Assembly (NCBI GenBank): GCA_023667095.1
Contig: JAMPAT010000016.1
Span: 1-64,000, forward strand
Reading direction: 5' to 3'
Length of the DNA: 64,000 nucleotides
Source: Bacteroidales bacterium
Lineage (GTDB): Bacteria > Bacteroidota > Bacteroidia > Bacteroidales > UBA932
In this document: positions 1 through 9,522 of the stretch, piece by piece
How the letters are laid out: each line of letters begins with the position of its first letter
Position numbering within the stretch: position 1 is the first letter of the stretch
Notes under the pieces: generated by a model
What the model saw: only the letters and a program-made list of their open reading frames with translations
Databases searched by the model: none
What the model was told of the DNA's origin: nothing
Translations under genes and position numbers: made by a program

Positions 1-44
1 GCCGCTGCAGCCAGGAGGGCTGCTGTGATGATTTTGGGTTTCAT
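1..44 (-). CDS. 5' end of a secreted protein gene leaving the window
   Basis: On the minus strand an ATG at 44 opens a frame that runs off the left edge. The 14 visible codons read MKPKIITAALLAAA, a typical start of a signal peptide with a positively charged N-terminus followed by a hydrophobic stretch. Nothing of the mature protein is visible, so no function can be given. It is divergent from the sigma-factor operon that starts at 337. Confidence 0.5.
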   Translation of the reverse strand, partial: MKPKIITAALLAAA

Positions 45-76
45 TGGTCTATTGTTTTTCTAAGATAAATCCTATA

Positions 77-100
77 TTGTCCTGTAATATTATTGGACAA
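77..100. promoter_or_regulatory. short dyad between divergent genes
   Basis: TTGTCC at 77-82 and GGACAA at 95-100 form a 6-bp inverted repeat around an AT-rich 12-nt spacer. It sits in the roughly 290-nt gap between the divergent partial gene and the ECF sigma gene and could be an operator or only chance. The rest of the gap (101-336) shows no clear gene or promoter; one frame is open back to 139 but the extra N-terminal residues do not resemble a sigma factor. Confidence 0.2.
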
Positions 101-336
101 GTGTACTCCGTTGTCTGTGGCTGAAATGCAGCCTGATATTGTCTTTTCAAGACTTCACCTATGTCATAGACGGGCAACTGCATGATGACACACAAGCGGA
201 ACCTGACTTTTTTGAAATATTGTTCTTTTTAGTAAAATATTGCTTTGTAGTGGCTTATAATGTCGTTTTGTTTTCATATATTCGCTGCCGATACAATTCT
301 ACGCCACATAGGAAACAGGAAAATAATGCAAGACTG

Positions 337-885
337 ATGCAGGAGAATAAAGAAAAAGACTTATTGCTGGCCCTGTCCTCATCTGGGGGGGGCAGATATG
401 CGTTTACAGTGCTTTATCAGAAATATTCCGGCAAATGCTTCTCATTTATCCGTTCAATGACTAAGGATGATGATGTCGCAAAGGACCTTGTCCATGATAT
501 TTTTGTCAAGGTCTGGCTGCGCCGTGAGGTCATATCCAGAGTTGATTCCTTTTCTTCGTATCTCTTCCGTATGGCGAAGAATGCTGTCCTGGACTATTAT
601 GACAGCAATGCTATCAACCGCAGGTATGTTGCCCGCCAGCTCCTGTGCCAGGAGGAATTCCGGGCTTATGTCGAGGAGAAGGTCAATCTGGATGACCTTC
701 AGCTGCTTATATATTCTGTCGTTGGCTCAATGCCGGAGCAGCGCCGCAGGATTTTCACAATGAGCCGCTACAAGGGTCTCTCCAACACAGAGATTGCAGC
801 AATGCTCGGAATAAATGTACGTACTGTTGAGAACCATATAACAAATGCCCTTGCAGACATCCGTGCTGCCCTGGCAAGGGCATGA
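337..885 (+). CDS. RNA polymerase ECF sigma factor (FecI/SigV-like, SusC-linked)
   Basis: A 182-residue extracytoplasmic-function sigma factor. Region 2 lies at about residues 20-90 (YQKYSGKCFSFIRS, then DLVHDIFVKVW). Region 4 lies at about 118-180, with MPEQRRRIFTMSRYKGLS and an HTH around EIAAMLGINVRTVENHI. The start at 337 (MQENKEKD) gives the usual family length; the frame is open back to a TTG at 139, but that extension is not sigma-like. It heads an operon with FecR, SusC and SusD, which is the standard arrangement in which the sigma factor activates its own transporter locus after ligand binding. A run of eight G (385-392) sits inside codons 17-19, so a slip of one base would abolish the protein. 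Confidence 0.93.
   Translation: MQENKEKDLLLALSSSGGGRYAFTVLYQKYSGKCFSFIRSMTKDDDVAKDLVHDIFVKVWLRREVISRVDSFSSYLFRMAKNAVLDYYDSNAINRRYVARQLLCQEEFRAYVEEKVNLDDLQLLIYSVVGSMPEQRRRIFTMSRYKGLSNTEIAAMLGINVRTVENHITNALADIRAALARA
385..392 (+). repeat. G8 homopolymer inside the ECF sigma gene
   Basis: Eight consecutive G encode part of Ser-Gly-Gly-Gly near the N-terminus of the sigma factor. The frame is intact at eight G. Such a tract can slip during replication; compare the G10 tract at 40388 in the other dedicated regulator of this window. Confidence 0.9.
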
Positions 886-950
886 TTTTTTTGTAATTCC
901 GCCGTGTGTTCTGTCCATGTTGTCCGTCTTCTATTAAAATTGCTCATGTA

Positions 951-1919
951 ATGACAAGGAAGACGATAAAGGAAATCATAGAGACATATCTTGACAATGA
1001 CGTCCCGGACCAGGTCAGGGACAGTTTTGAGACATGGATGCTTGACTCTGATGACTATCAGGAAAAGCATGGGGCATTGGAGGAGATCTGGGACTCAATC
1101 CCTGAAAGACATGTATGTGGATTGCCGCCAGCTGAGTCAGTCCTGGAGACGGCAGTGAAGAAAGAGAATGCCGGAAGACGTCCTCGCCGGATGCTGTGGC
1201 TCACATCTGCTGCGGCTGTACTCTTTGCTTTCATATCGGTTTTTCAGTTTTTCTCCGGCAGAACTTCTGAGACATGCCTTGCTTCATCTGAAGGAGCGAA
1301 AGGCTATTTTGAACTACCTGACGGTTCAAAGGTATGGCTCAACAGGGGAAGCCGTCTCTATTATTCAGGTGGACTTGAAGGAAGGACAAGGAAGGTACGG
1401 CTTGAAGGGGAGGGTTTCTTTGATATAAGCGAGGATGCTGCACATCCTTTTGTCGTAGAGGCATACGGTATGGACGTCACTGTGCTCGGTACTGAGTTCA
1501 CTGTGTCCGCATATAATCCGGACCGGATAACAGCATATCTGCAGGAAGGTTCCATCAGGGCTTCCGGGCCTGGCCTTGAAGATGGTGTGGTGCTCAAGCC
1601 AGACCAGTCTATCACATTTGACAGGGGAGCCTCAAGGTATTACCGTAGCCAGATAAAGTCAATAAACCATACTGCATGGATCGGAGAACGTCTCGTATTC
1701 AGCAATACTTCAGTCGCGGACATCTGCGAGACGCTGTGCCATTGGTACAATGTAGATATCACCTGTGATGATGCTGCATTTGCATCGGCAACAAAACTAT
1801 CTTTTACAGTGCGCCAGGAACCGCTTCCGGAAATATTGGGAGCGATAGGGCACCTTGCCAGGGTTACATATACTGTAGACGGGGCAGGAAATATAACGAT
1901 AACACCATTATTTAACTAA
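951..1919 (+). CDS. FecR-family anti-sigma factor
   Basis: A 322-residue membrane protein starting at MTRKTIKEII. The cytoplasmic N-terminal part (about 1-80) would hold the sigma factor. One membrane segment follows (LWLTSAAAVLFAFISVFQ, about 83-101). The periplasmic FecR domain includes FELPDGSKVWLNRGSRLYY and DVTVLGTEFTVSAY, and a C-terminal SusC-signalling domain ends the protein (about 240-322, SFTVRQEPLPEILGAI). It follows the sigma gene by 65 nt and precedes the STN-bearing SusC by 11 nt. This is the standard trans-envelope relay: SusC STN domain to FecR to sigma. An upstream GTG at 906 is possible but adds a non-homologous Cys-rich tail, so 951 is preferred. Confidence 0.93.
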   Translation: MTRKTIKEIIETYLDNDVPDQVRDSFETWMLDSDDYQEKHGALEEIWDSIPERHVCGLPPAESVLETAVKKENAGRRPRRMLWLTSAAAVLFAFISVFQFFSGRTSETCLASSEGAKGYFELPDGSKVWLNRGSRLYYSGGLEGRTRKVRLEGEGFFDISEDAAHPFVVEAYGMDVTVLGTEFTVSAYNPDRITAYLQEGSIRASGPGLEDGVVLKPDQSITFDRGASRYYRSQIKSINHTAWIGERLVFSNTSVADICETLCHWYNVDITCDDAAFASATKLSFTVRQEPLPEILGAIGHLARVTYTVDGAGNITITPLFN

Positions 1920-1930
1920 TACTAACCAAT

Positions 1931-4900
1931 ATGCAAAGAGGAAAATTTATTCTTCTGGGCATCACATTATTGTGCATGCTCTGCGGAAGTTCTGCCATGC
2001 ATGCTCAGCCGTCCGGCCCGAAGGTCACTCTGAACATGCAGGATGCTACTGTCCGCGATGTCCTGAAAAGCATAGAGAAAAGCACTGACTATGCCTTTTT
2101 CTACAATGATGCCGATTTCAATGCTGCAGCACGTGTCTCCGTAAAGGTTGACAACGAGTCTGTCGAATCTGTGGTTTCCAGGATTCTGCCAGGATTCGGA
2201 TGCCGTTTTGACAATAAGAAGATTATACTTGTCAAGACATTTGCAGGAAAGCAAAGTCAGAAAGAAGGTACTCCAGAGCCAGGCTATGAGATATCTGGAC
2301 TTATCCTTGATACGGATGGGGTACCGCTTGCCGGTGCGTCCGCGATACTGCGCTACAAGGGAAAGCTTTATGGCGATGTTGCCGGCCTTGACGGTAAGTT
2401 CAGGCTTGTGCTCCCGGGTATTCCGGCAGAAAACACATCCATTTCATTCTCCTTTGTCGGATTTGCTGATGAGACAATGCCTATAGGAAACCGTGCATAT
2501 TTCGAAGTTGTGCTGAAAGATGATTCACAGCTGCTTTCGGAATCTGTCGTTGTCGGATATGGGGTCCAGAAAAAGGTGAACCTTACCGGGGCTGTATCCG
2601 CAGTCTCTGAGGAAACCCTGAAGGACAGGCCTGTAGCCAATGTGGGACAGGCTCTCCAGGGAGTGATACCTAACCTTAACATTACACAGAACTCCGGACG
2701 CCCGGATGCAGGCTCCACATACAACATCCGAGGCAATACATCGCCTAACGGAGGCTCTCCGCTTATACTTGTGGACGGTGTCGAGACTTATCTTGAAAGG
2801 ATAAACTCCAATGACATAGAGTCGATATCAGTCCTCAAGGATGCCTCTTCTGCAGCCATCTATGGAGCCAGGGGAGCCTTCGGTGTCATTCTCGTAACAA
2901 CAAAGAGCGGAAAATTCGATGCTGCCCCTAAGGTTTCTGCCAGTGCACGCTTCTCATTCTCGGACAATACTTCAAGCACAGACTATGAGACAAGGGGATA
3001 TTATTCAGCATATATAGCAGACCTCTTCATGTCTACCAAAGGAGGTGTCCCTTATACAAAATACACTGCGTATGACTACCAGAGGCTATGGGAGCGCAGG
3101 AATGACAAGGTCGAGAACCCTGAACGTCCATGGGTAGTTACCGAGATGAGGGACGGAAGGCTTTCGTATGTGTATCTTGCGAATTTCGACTGGTATAACT
3201 ATATGTTTGACGATTCACGCCCTACACAGGACTATAATGTAAATGTCACCGGAGGTTCCAAGAATGTGTCATACATGGTCAGCGGACGATATACACGCCA
3301 GGAGGGTATTTTCCGTACCGGTCCTGACAATTATGACTCGTTCAATGCGAGGGCAAAAGTGGATATCCGCATAAGGCCTTGGCTGAAACTCAGTTCCAAT
3401 ACAAAATTCTTCAACGGTACATATTTCTACCATGGGAACAACTACAGGAGGGCCACGCTCCATGCACTTGCCAGCTTTGTCCCTATGAACCCGGACGGTA
3501 CTGCCGTGTCACACACGACATTGACCAATTCTTCTTCGCACTATATAATGGACGGCTACAGTGCAATGCTCCTGAAAGGGAAGCAGTGGGGACGTCAGCG
3601 TACGACTGAGGTCACAACTTCCTGGGCACTGAAAGCTGACATAACCAGGAAACTCTCGTTCAATGCGGACTTCTCGTACAAATTCGGCTATCTAAGGAAA
3701 GAGTACAGGGATGCAACAGTGGAATATTCAATGTATCCGGGAGAGATTCTCCAGGAGTCGTTAAGCTCATACCGTGACCGTCTGAGCGATACTGTCTATG
3801 AACAGAACAACTATGTTGCGAATGCCTATATCGCGTATGACAATACATGGAATGATGCGCATCATTTTACAGGGACATTGGGATACAACTATGAGGCACG
3901 CCATTACAAGGACCTCTCAGTCAGGAGGAATGACCTGCTTACGGAGGAACTTTCTGATTTCAACATGGCAACCGGGGACATTGATGTCCTGACAGGAGGT
4001 ATAAGCGAATATACACTGTCCGGACTGTTCTTCCGTCTCACATACGACTACAAGTCACGTTATCTTTTCGAAGTGAACGGCCGTTATGACGGTTCTTCGC
4101 GTTTCCTGAAAGGGCACAGGTATGGATTCTTCCCGTCAGTGTCTGCTGCATACCGCATTTCAGAGGAGCCTTTCATGAAGTCTGTGAAGCAAGTTATGAA
4201 CAATGCCAAGATAAGGCTTTCCTATGGTTCACTCGGCAACCAGAATATCGGCTATTATGACTATTACCAGAGTGTAAATACGAAAGGAAACATGAGCTAT
4301 AGCTTTGACGGGCAGACTCTTGCCGGGCATGCCGTGGTGGATGACCCGGTCTCCACAGGAACATGGGAGACAGTCGAGACCAAGAATATCGGACTTGACC
4401 TGGGTTTCTTCCGGGACAAGCTGACATTCACAGGAGACATGTATATCAGGGATACGAAAGGCATCCTTACGAAAGGAAAGCAGCTCCCGTCCATCTATGG
4501 AGCATCGGAGCCTATGGTGAATGCCAATGACATAAGGACAAAAGGCTGGGAAATACAGATAAGCTGGAAGGATTCCTTCATGGTCGGCGGCCACAGGTTT
4601 GACTATAATGTCGGCGGCCATCTTGCTGACTACACTGCAAGATATACAAGGGCGGACAACCCGTCAGGAATCATATCTGAGCCGTATGTAGGCAAACAGC
4701 TTGGTGAAATATGGGGCTTCCGGGTCGGTGGACTTTTCCAGAGTGATGCCGAGGCTGCTGAATATGCTTCAAGGGTGGACATGTCCCAGGTATGTGAGGA
4801 CTACTATGTCTCTGTGGGAGACTATGGAAAGGGTGTCCGCGGAGGAGACATGAAATATCTTGACCTTGACGGGGACAATGTCCTGACATTCGGCAGCTCT

Positions 4901-5461
4901 ACCCTCGAGGATTCCGGAGACCGCGAGGTGATAGGAAATTCACAGCCGAGATTCATGTATGGATTCAATGCCGGATTCAACTTCTTCGGATTTGACTTCT
5001 CCATCTTCTTCCAGGGGATAGGGCACCAGGACTGGTATCCAGGTTCGGACAACCAGAGGTTCTGGGGACCATATTCAAGGCCTTATACTTCCTTTGTAGG
5101 AAAGGATTTCATGGCGGATGTCTGGTCAGAGACCAACAAGGAAGCCTATTTCCCGCGTGCAAGGGGCTATTCTGCACTCAACAAAGGCTCCCTGTACTAT
5201 ACCAATGACAGGTATCTCCAGAATCTGGCCTATCTGCGCCTCAAAAACCTCACTGTAGGATATACTATACCGCAGAAGGCACTCGCAAAGGCCGGTATAA
5301 GCAACCTGCGTGTGTATTTCAGCGGTGAGAACCTGTGGTACACCAGCCCTTTGCGCTCAAAATATGTCGACCCTGAATTCCTTGCAGTGGCAAGTGACAA
5401 GAATGGAGACACATATTCTTTCTACAAGACATTCTCGTTTGGTGTGACACTTGACTTTTAA
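1931..5461 (+). CDS. SusC/RagA-family TonB-dependent transporter with STN domain
   Basis: An 1176-residue outer-membrane transporter. The order is: signal peptide (1-26, ending MHAQ), STN secretin/TonB short domain (about 31-102), carboxypeptidase-regulatory-like beta-sandwich (about 117-205), plug (about 215-330, with VVVGYGVQKKVNLTGAVS and SIYVLKDA-type SISVLKDASSAAIYGARGA), then the beta-barrel, ending in the aromatic residue F (FGVTLDF). The STN domain marks it as a signalling transporter that reports occupancy to the adjacent FecR. It pairs with the SusD that begins 15 nt later. The imported ligand is not evident; the nuclease-fold lipoprotein in the same operon suggests a phosphodiester-containing molecule rather than a plain polysaccharide, which is inference. 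Confidence 0.95.
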   Translation: MQRGKFILLGITLLCMLCGSSAMHAQPSGPKVTLNMQDATVRDVLKSIEKSTDYAFFYNDADFNAAARVSVKVDNESVESVVSRILPGFGCRFDNKKIILVKTFAGKQSQKEGTPEPGYEISGLILDTDGVPLAGASAILRYKGKLYGDVAGLDGKFRLVLPGIPAENTSISFSFVGFADETMPIGNRAYFEVVLKDDSQLLSESVVVGYGVQKKVNLTGAVSAVSEETLKDRPVANVGQALQGVIPNLNITQNSGRPDAGSTYNIRGNTSPNGGSPLILVDGVETYLERINSNDIESISVLKDASSAAIYGARGAFGVILVTTKSGKFDAAPKVSASARFSFSDNTSSTDYETRGYYSAYIADLFMSTKGGVPYTKYTAYDYQRLWERRNDKVENPERPWVVTEMRDGRLSYVYLANFDWYNYMFDDSRPTQDYNVNVTGGSKNVSYMVSGRYTRQEGIFRTGPDNYDSFNARAKVDIRIRPWLKLSSNTKFFNGTYFYHGNNYRRATLHALASFVPMNPDGTAVSHTTLTNSSSHYIMDGYSAMLLKGKQWGRQRTTEVTTSWALKADITRKLSFNADFSYKFGYLRKEYRDATVEYSMYPGEILQESLSSYRDRLSDTVYEQNNYVANAYIAYDNTWNDAHHFTGTLGYNYEARHYKDLSVRRNDLLTEELSDFNMATGDIDVLTGGISEYTLSGLFFRLTYDYKSRYLFEVNGRYDGSSRFLKGHRYGFFPSVSAAYRISEEPFMKSVKQVMNNAKIRLSYGSLGNQNIGYYDYYQSVNTKGNMSYSFDGQTLAGHAVVDDPVSTGTWETVETKNIGLDLGFFRDKLTFTGDMYIRDTKGILTKGKQLPSIYGASEPMVNANDIRTKGWEIQISWKDSFMVGGHRFDYNVGGHLADYTARYTRADNPSGIISEPYVGKQLGEIWGFRVGGLFQSDAEAAEYASRVDMSQVCEDYYVSVGDYGKGVRGGDMKYLDLDGDNVLTFGSSTLEDSGDREVIGNSQPRFMYGFNAGFNFFGFDFSIFFQGIGHQDWYPGSDNQRFWGPYSRPYTSFVGKDFMADVWSETNKEAYFPRARGYSALNKGSLYYTNDRYLQNLAYLRLKNLTVGYTIPQKALAKAGISNLRVYFSGENLWYTSPLRSKYVDPEFLAVASDKNGDTYSFYKTFSFGVTLDF

Positions 5462-5476
5462 TTGCAGATGACCGAT

Positions 5477-7222
5477 ATGAAAAAGATATACCTTATATCA
5501 ACAATTGCATGCCTGATGGCAATGGTCTCCTGTGAAGACTTCCTGACAAGGCTTCCCAAGGACAGGCTTACCCCTGAGACCTATTTTACGACAGAGATGG
5601 AATGCCAGCTCTATACAAATGAATTCTATACCATCCTTCCTGGAGGAAGCAGCATATATGGTGAGGAGGTGGACTGCATCATCCCTCTCGGACTTTCAAG
5701 CGAGGTCATCGGGAACAGGACCGTACCGGCAACTGCCGGCACATGGAACTGGGAGAAACTGCGCGACATAAATTTCTTCCTGGAGCATTCCGGACAATGC
5801 AAGGATGAGACCGTAAGGAACAGGTATGTGGGCCTTGCACGCTTCTTCAGGGCATATTTCTATTTCGAGAAAGTCAAGAGATATGGCGATGTCCCATGGG
5901 TGGACACCCCTATCGCGGCTGAGGACGAGACCCTTTACAGGGGACGTGATGACAGGAAGACCGTAATGCAGCATGTACTGGAGGATATAGATTTTGCGAT
6001 TGGCAACCTGCCGTCTGCAAAGAATGTCTATTCAGTAACCAGATGGACTGCCCTCGCCCTGAAGTCCAGGATATTCCTGTTTGAGGGCACATTCCGGAAA
6101 TACCATGGACTCGGTGACTGGGAAGAATGCCTTGCAGAGGCAGTCTCTGCTGCAGAGACTTTTGTGAAGACGTCTGGCTATACCATATATGCAGAAGGTG
6201 TCCAGCCGTACCGTGACCTCTTTGCCTCACTTAAGGCAGAGCAGACTGAAATAATCCTTTCCAGGGCATACGCGGCCAATCTCGGGCTGGTGCATGATGT
6301 CAATGGACGTTATACCTCCGTGTCCATGGGCCGTCCGGGAGTTGCAAAGGATGTTGTCAACATGTATCTGATGAAAGACGGGACAAGGTTTACTGACAGG
6401 GAGGGGTTCCGTACAATGAACTTTGTCGAGGAGACAAAGGACCGTGACCCGAGACTTGCGCAGACAATCAGGACCCCAGGCTACAAGAGGGTAGGAGGCA
6501 GCATCCCGGTAGCACCGGATATGGCAGCCACCATGACAGGATACCAGATTGTGAAATATGTAGGTGAAGTAAAGTATGACTCCTACAATTCCTCAGAAAA
6601 TGACCTTCCTATATTCAGGACAGCAGAGGTTTTCCTGAACCTTGCAGAGGCAAAGGCTGAGCTTGGCACTCTCACCCAGGCTGATGTGGATGCAACGGTA
6701 AACAGGCTCCGCAAACGAGTCGGAATGGCTGAACTCAGCATGGATGAGGCAAACGCCAGTCCGGACCCTTATCTTTCTGACCCTGTTACAGGGTATACAG
6801 GAGTGACAGGGCCAAATGCAGGTGTAATACTGGAAATCAGGAGGGAAAGGACAGTTGAACTCATTGCCGAGGGATTCCGCTATTGGGACATCATGAGGTG
6901 GAAGGCAGGAAAAAGATTCGAAAGACCTTTCTATGGAATGTATTTCCCCGGAGCAGGCGAATATGACCTTGACGGCAATGGCACTGTGGACTATGTTATA
7001 TACAGCGGTACAAAGCCTAAGGAACAGGCCGGTATCGTATATGTGTCGCTTAACGAAGCAAATCTTTCTCCAGAAGGATATATAACATGTCACAGTGATA
7101 TTACAAGGAAATTCGATGAAAGCAAGGACTACCTGTATCCGATCCCTACAAGGGACATCATCCTGACCTCCGGCACAATAAAGCAGAATCCAAACTGGGA
7201 GGACGGGCTCAGCTTTGAATAA
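5477..7222 (+). CDS. SusD/RagB-family substrate-binding lipoprotein
   Basis: A 581-residue surface lipoprotein that forms the lid of the preceding SusC. The signal peptide ends in a lipobox, AMVSC, with Cys19. The N-terminal SusD-like region has FLTRLPKDRLTPETYF, the TPR-like helices include RFFRAYFYFEKVKRYGDVPW, and the C-terminal SusD signature reads RTAEVFLNLAEAKAELG and then RRERTVELIAEGFRYWDIMR. The ATG at 5477 is chosen because it puts a Lys-Lys pair directly before the hydrophobic core; in-frame starts at 5462 and 5468 are less likely. It is somewhat longer than most SusD proteins because of an insert near residues 490-530. Confidence 0.95.
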   Translation: MKKIYLISTIACLMAMVSCEDFLTRLPKDRLTPETYFTTEMECQLYTNEFYTILPGGSSIYGEEVDCIIPLGLSSEVIGNRTVPATAGTWNWEKLRDINFFLEHSGQCKDETVRNRYVGLARFFRAYFYFEKVKRYGDVPWVDTPIAAEDETLYRGRDDRKTVMQHVLEDIDFAIGNLPSAKNVYSVTRWTALALKSRIFLFEGTFRKYHGLGDWEECLAEAVSAAETFVKTSGYTIYAEGVQPYRDLFASLKAEQTEIILSRAYAANLGLVHDVNGRYTSVSMGRPGVAKDVVNMYLMKDGTRFTDREGFRTMNFVEETKDRDPRLAQTIRTPGYKRVGGSIPVAPDMAATMTGYQIVKYVGEVKYDSYNSSENDLPIFRTAEVFLNLAEAKAELGTLTQADVDATVNRLRKRVGMAELSMDEANASPDPYLSDPVTGYTGVTGPNAGVILEIRRERTVELIAEGFRYWDIMRWKAGKRFERPFYGMYFPGAGEYDLDGNGTVDYVIYSGTKPKEQAGIVYVSLNEANLSPEGYITCHSDITRKFDESKDYLYPIPTRDIILTSGTIKQNPNWEDGLSFE

Positions 7223-7255
7223 TATGCCATGCGCTAACATATAAAAGATAAAGAG

Positions 7256-9499
7256 ATGAAAAACAATATAAGACTATTCTTGATGGCTGTGCTTGCGGCT
7301 GTCTCGTGTGTCAAGGGACCGGACATGCCGATGCAGTCGCTGGCCGTAGACAAGGATGTGCTGGTTGTCCCGTCAATGGGGGCGGACTATGTTGTCAATG
7401 TCAGTACAAATACCTCGTGGAAAACGAAGTGCTCTTCTGTAGACTGGGCTGTGGCCTCTGTTGAAGAGGCTGTGGGTACTTCAGACATGGTGGTCACAGT
7501 TGCAGCAAACACTGGTGATGAACGTTGCGGAAGCATCTACGTGATGTCTGCAGACAATGAGGTCTCGCGTGAAATAAAGCTTGTACAGGCTGCTGTGAAG
7601 TCTGAAGGGGTCATTTCCATAAGCTCGCTTAGGAAAATGGAAAAGCCTGGAGAATCCGTTGTGCTTGATGCTCCTGGCACTATGGCAAGGGGTTTTGTCG
7701 TGACAGATGCTGAAAAGGGCAACTGGTTCAGCGGACAGCTTGCCATCGAAGACTCGTTCACCGGCCCTGGGTCAGGGATAAATGTGCTTGCAGATGTTGC
7801 AGACGAGGATTTTGCACGTGGAGAGGAAATGGCGCTTGAACTGGACAAGGCCACTTTGGAGAGAAATGATGCCGGTTTCCTGACAATCATTCCGGCGGTC
7901 TCTCCTGTGAAGACAGAGAGTACACAGCTGAACGTGAAGCCGCTTGCCATCGGATATCAGGAACTTGCATCCGGAGAGTATGAGTCAATGGCGGTCTATG
8001 CTGAGGATTGGCAGGTAATTGAGGAGAGTATCGGTGGAGAATATGGACAGTCACCTCTTTTTGAGAACAAGGACGGCCATAGAATCCGTCTGTCAGTGCT
8101 TGAGAATGCATCTTTTGCGCATGGAAGCTATCTTGAAGGGGTTGGAAGCATTGAAGGAATCGCAGGCCCTGCATCAGTGGAGCCGGAACTGTATCCTGCA
8201 TCACTTTCCGGAATCGCACTTTCTGAGATGAGAATCGGTGTGCAGCCTGGCATAAGGAAACTTCCGTACGTCTTCTCGTTCTACCATAAGGAGCAGACTA
8301 ACAATACCCCTAAATACATATCATTTACCAAGTTGACATATAATGCAGCTACACAGTTGCTGAGCGGTACATTCGCCACAGACCTGGACAAGACTACCGG
8401 GGCATATATGGAAGTCACTGCATACGGCTCGGAAGCAAGCAAGGTCTATGGCCCTAACCTCTGGGCAGAGGCCGGGGCGCATGACAATTTCAATACTTCA
8501 GGCTTCGTGTCACTGGACTGCAAGACGACTCCTACAGCAGAGTGCGGTTTCATGCTCAATGTCCCTCTCCAGCTGGATATGCCTCAGGATTTCAATGTCT
8601 CATTCGGACTGTCCGCGAACAACAAATATGTCCTTTCCAACTGGATGGTATCATATTCGGCAGACAGGCTGAACTGGTACAAGGCAGGGGATGTTGTCAT
8701 TGACAAGCCGAAGACCGGAGGAAGCTTCTATCTCTATTTTACTGTACCTGTACATCTGGAGGTGCCTATGTCTGCCGGCTCGACCCTCCACATCAAGCTC
8801 ACTCCTCAGGGATCTGACGGACCGGACGGTTACAAGGGTGCTGATGGACATGGATCAAGCTGCTATGTCTGCCTGCATTCCGCGATAGTGATATCTGCAG
8901 AGTCCGAGGGCAACACTGAAGTTCCTGCTGGGGCAATATATTTTGAACCTTTTGACAAATTGACAGCAGGTCTTGACTATTTCATCGGTGACAGGCTCGG
9001 TGGTTTCGCAAACTATTGTGCAGGTGCAATCGGTACATGGACAGAGGAGAAGAAGAACGGGTTGTCCGGCTCATATGTCATGGAGCGTCCTGGCTATGCC
9101 CAAATCGGATATGTAAATACGGAAAGGGCATCAAGCAGGTCTGTATATGTGAACAGAACAGGTTCACTTCTTACTCCGGCTTTAGGAAAGGGAGGAGACC
9201 TGAATCTGTCGTTCAAGGCCTGTACATACAGGACACCTGCTATCAGGGGCAAGGCTGTTACTACAACTCCGGATGTTGGAAGCCCTGACATTACTTCCGT
9301 TGTTGTCGAGATTGTGGGAGGAGGAACAGTCGAAGGCCAGACATCCGTGACTGTGAACGGGCTTCCTGTCTCTGAATTCAAGACGTTCTCCCTGAAGATT
9401 ACAGGGGCGACAGCCAATACTCAGATAAGATTTACAAGTGCACCGGGTGACAGTCAGTTCTCACGCTGGTTCATCGATGATATACTTGTTACAGAATAA
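7256..9499 (+). CDS. BACON and DUF5689 domain surface lipoprotein
   Basis: A 747-residue lipoprotein with lipobox AAVSC (Cys18). Residues about 25-115 look like a BACON domain (VVPSMGADYVVNVSTNTSWK, then an alternating-beta segment to REIKLVQAAV). Residues about 120-225 resemble DUF5689, with a VKG-like segment reading MARGFVVTDAEKGNWFSGQL. The C-terminal part, starting near FEPFDKLTAGLDYF, looks like a jelly-roll adhesion or binding module ending WFIDDILVTE. No catalytic motif is seen. Position three in the Sus-type operon fits a surface binding protein (SusE/F or SGBP role) that captures substrate for the SusC/SusD pair. Domain names are assigned by eye. Confidence 0.82.
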   Translation: MKNNIRLFLMAVLAAVSCVKGPDMPMQSLAVDKDVLVVPSMGADYVVNVSTNTSWKTKCSSVDWAVASVEEAVGTSDMVVTVAANTGDERCGSIYVMSADNEVSREIKLVQAAVKSEGVISISSLRKMEKPGESVVLDAPGTMARGFVVTDAEKGNWFSGQLAIEDSFTGPGSGINVLADVADEDFARGEEMALELDKATLERNDAGFLTIIPAVSPVKTESTQLNVKPLAIGYQELASGEYESMAVYAEDWQVIEESIGGEYGQSPLFENKDGHRIRLSVLENASFAHGSYLEGVGSIEGIAGPASVEPELYPASLSGIALSEMRIGVQPGIRKLPYVFSFYHKEQTNNTPKYISFTKLTYNAATQLLSGTFATDLDKTTGAYMEVTAYGSEASKVYGPNLWAEAGAHDNFNTSGFVSLDCKTTPTAECGFMLNVPLQLDMPQDFNVSFGLSANNKYVLSNWMVSYSADRLNWYKAGDVVIDKPKTGGSFYLYFTVPVHLEVPMSAGSTLHIKLTPQGSDGPDGYKGADGHGSSCYVCLHSAIVISAESEGNTEVPAGAIYFEPFDKLTAGLDYFIGDRLGGFANYCAGAIGTWTEEKKNGLSGSYVMERPGYAQIGYVNTERASSRSVYVNRTGSLLTPALGKGGDLNLSFKACTYRTPAIRGKAVTTTPDVGSPDITSVVVEIVGGGTVEGQTSVTVNGLPVSEFKTFSLKITGATANTQIRFTSAPGDSQFSRWFIDDILVTE

Positions 9500-9522
9500 G
9501 TTAATTTAAAATTGCCTTTAAA

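Noticed and set aside
139..336. Longer N-terminus for the sigma factor from a TTG at 139
   Set aside because: The extra 66 residues are hydrophobic and Cys/Phe-rich, unlike any sigma factor, and the ATG at 337 gives the normal family length.
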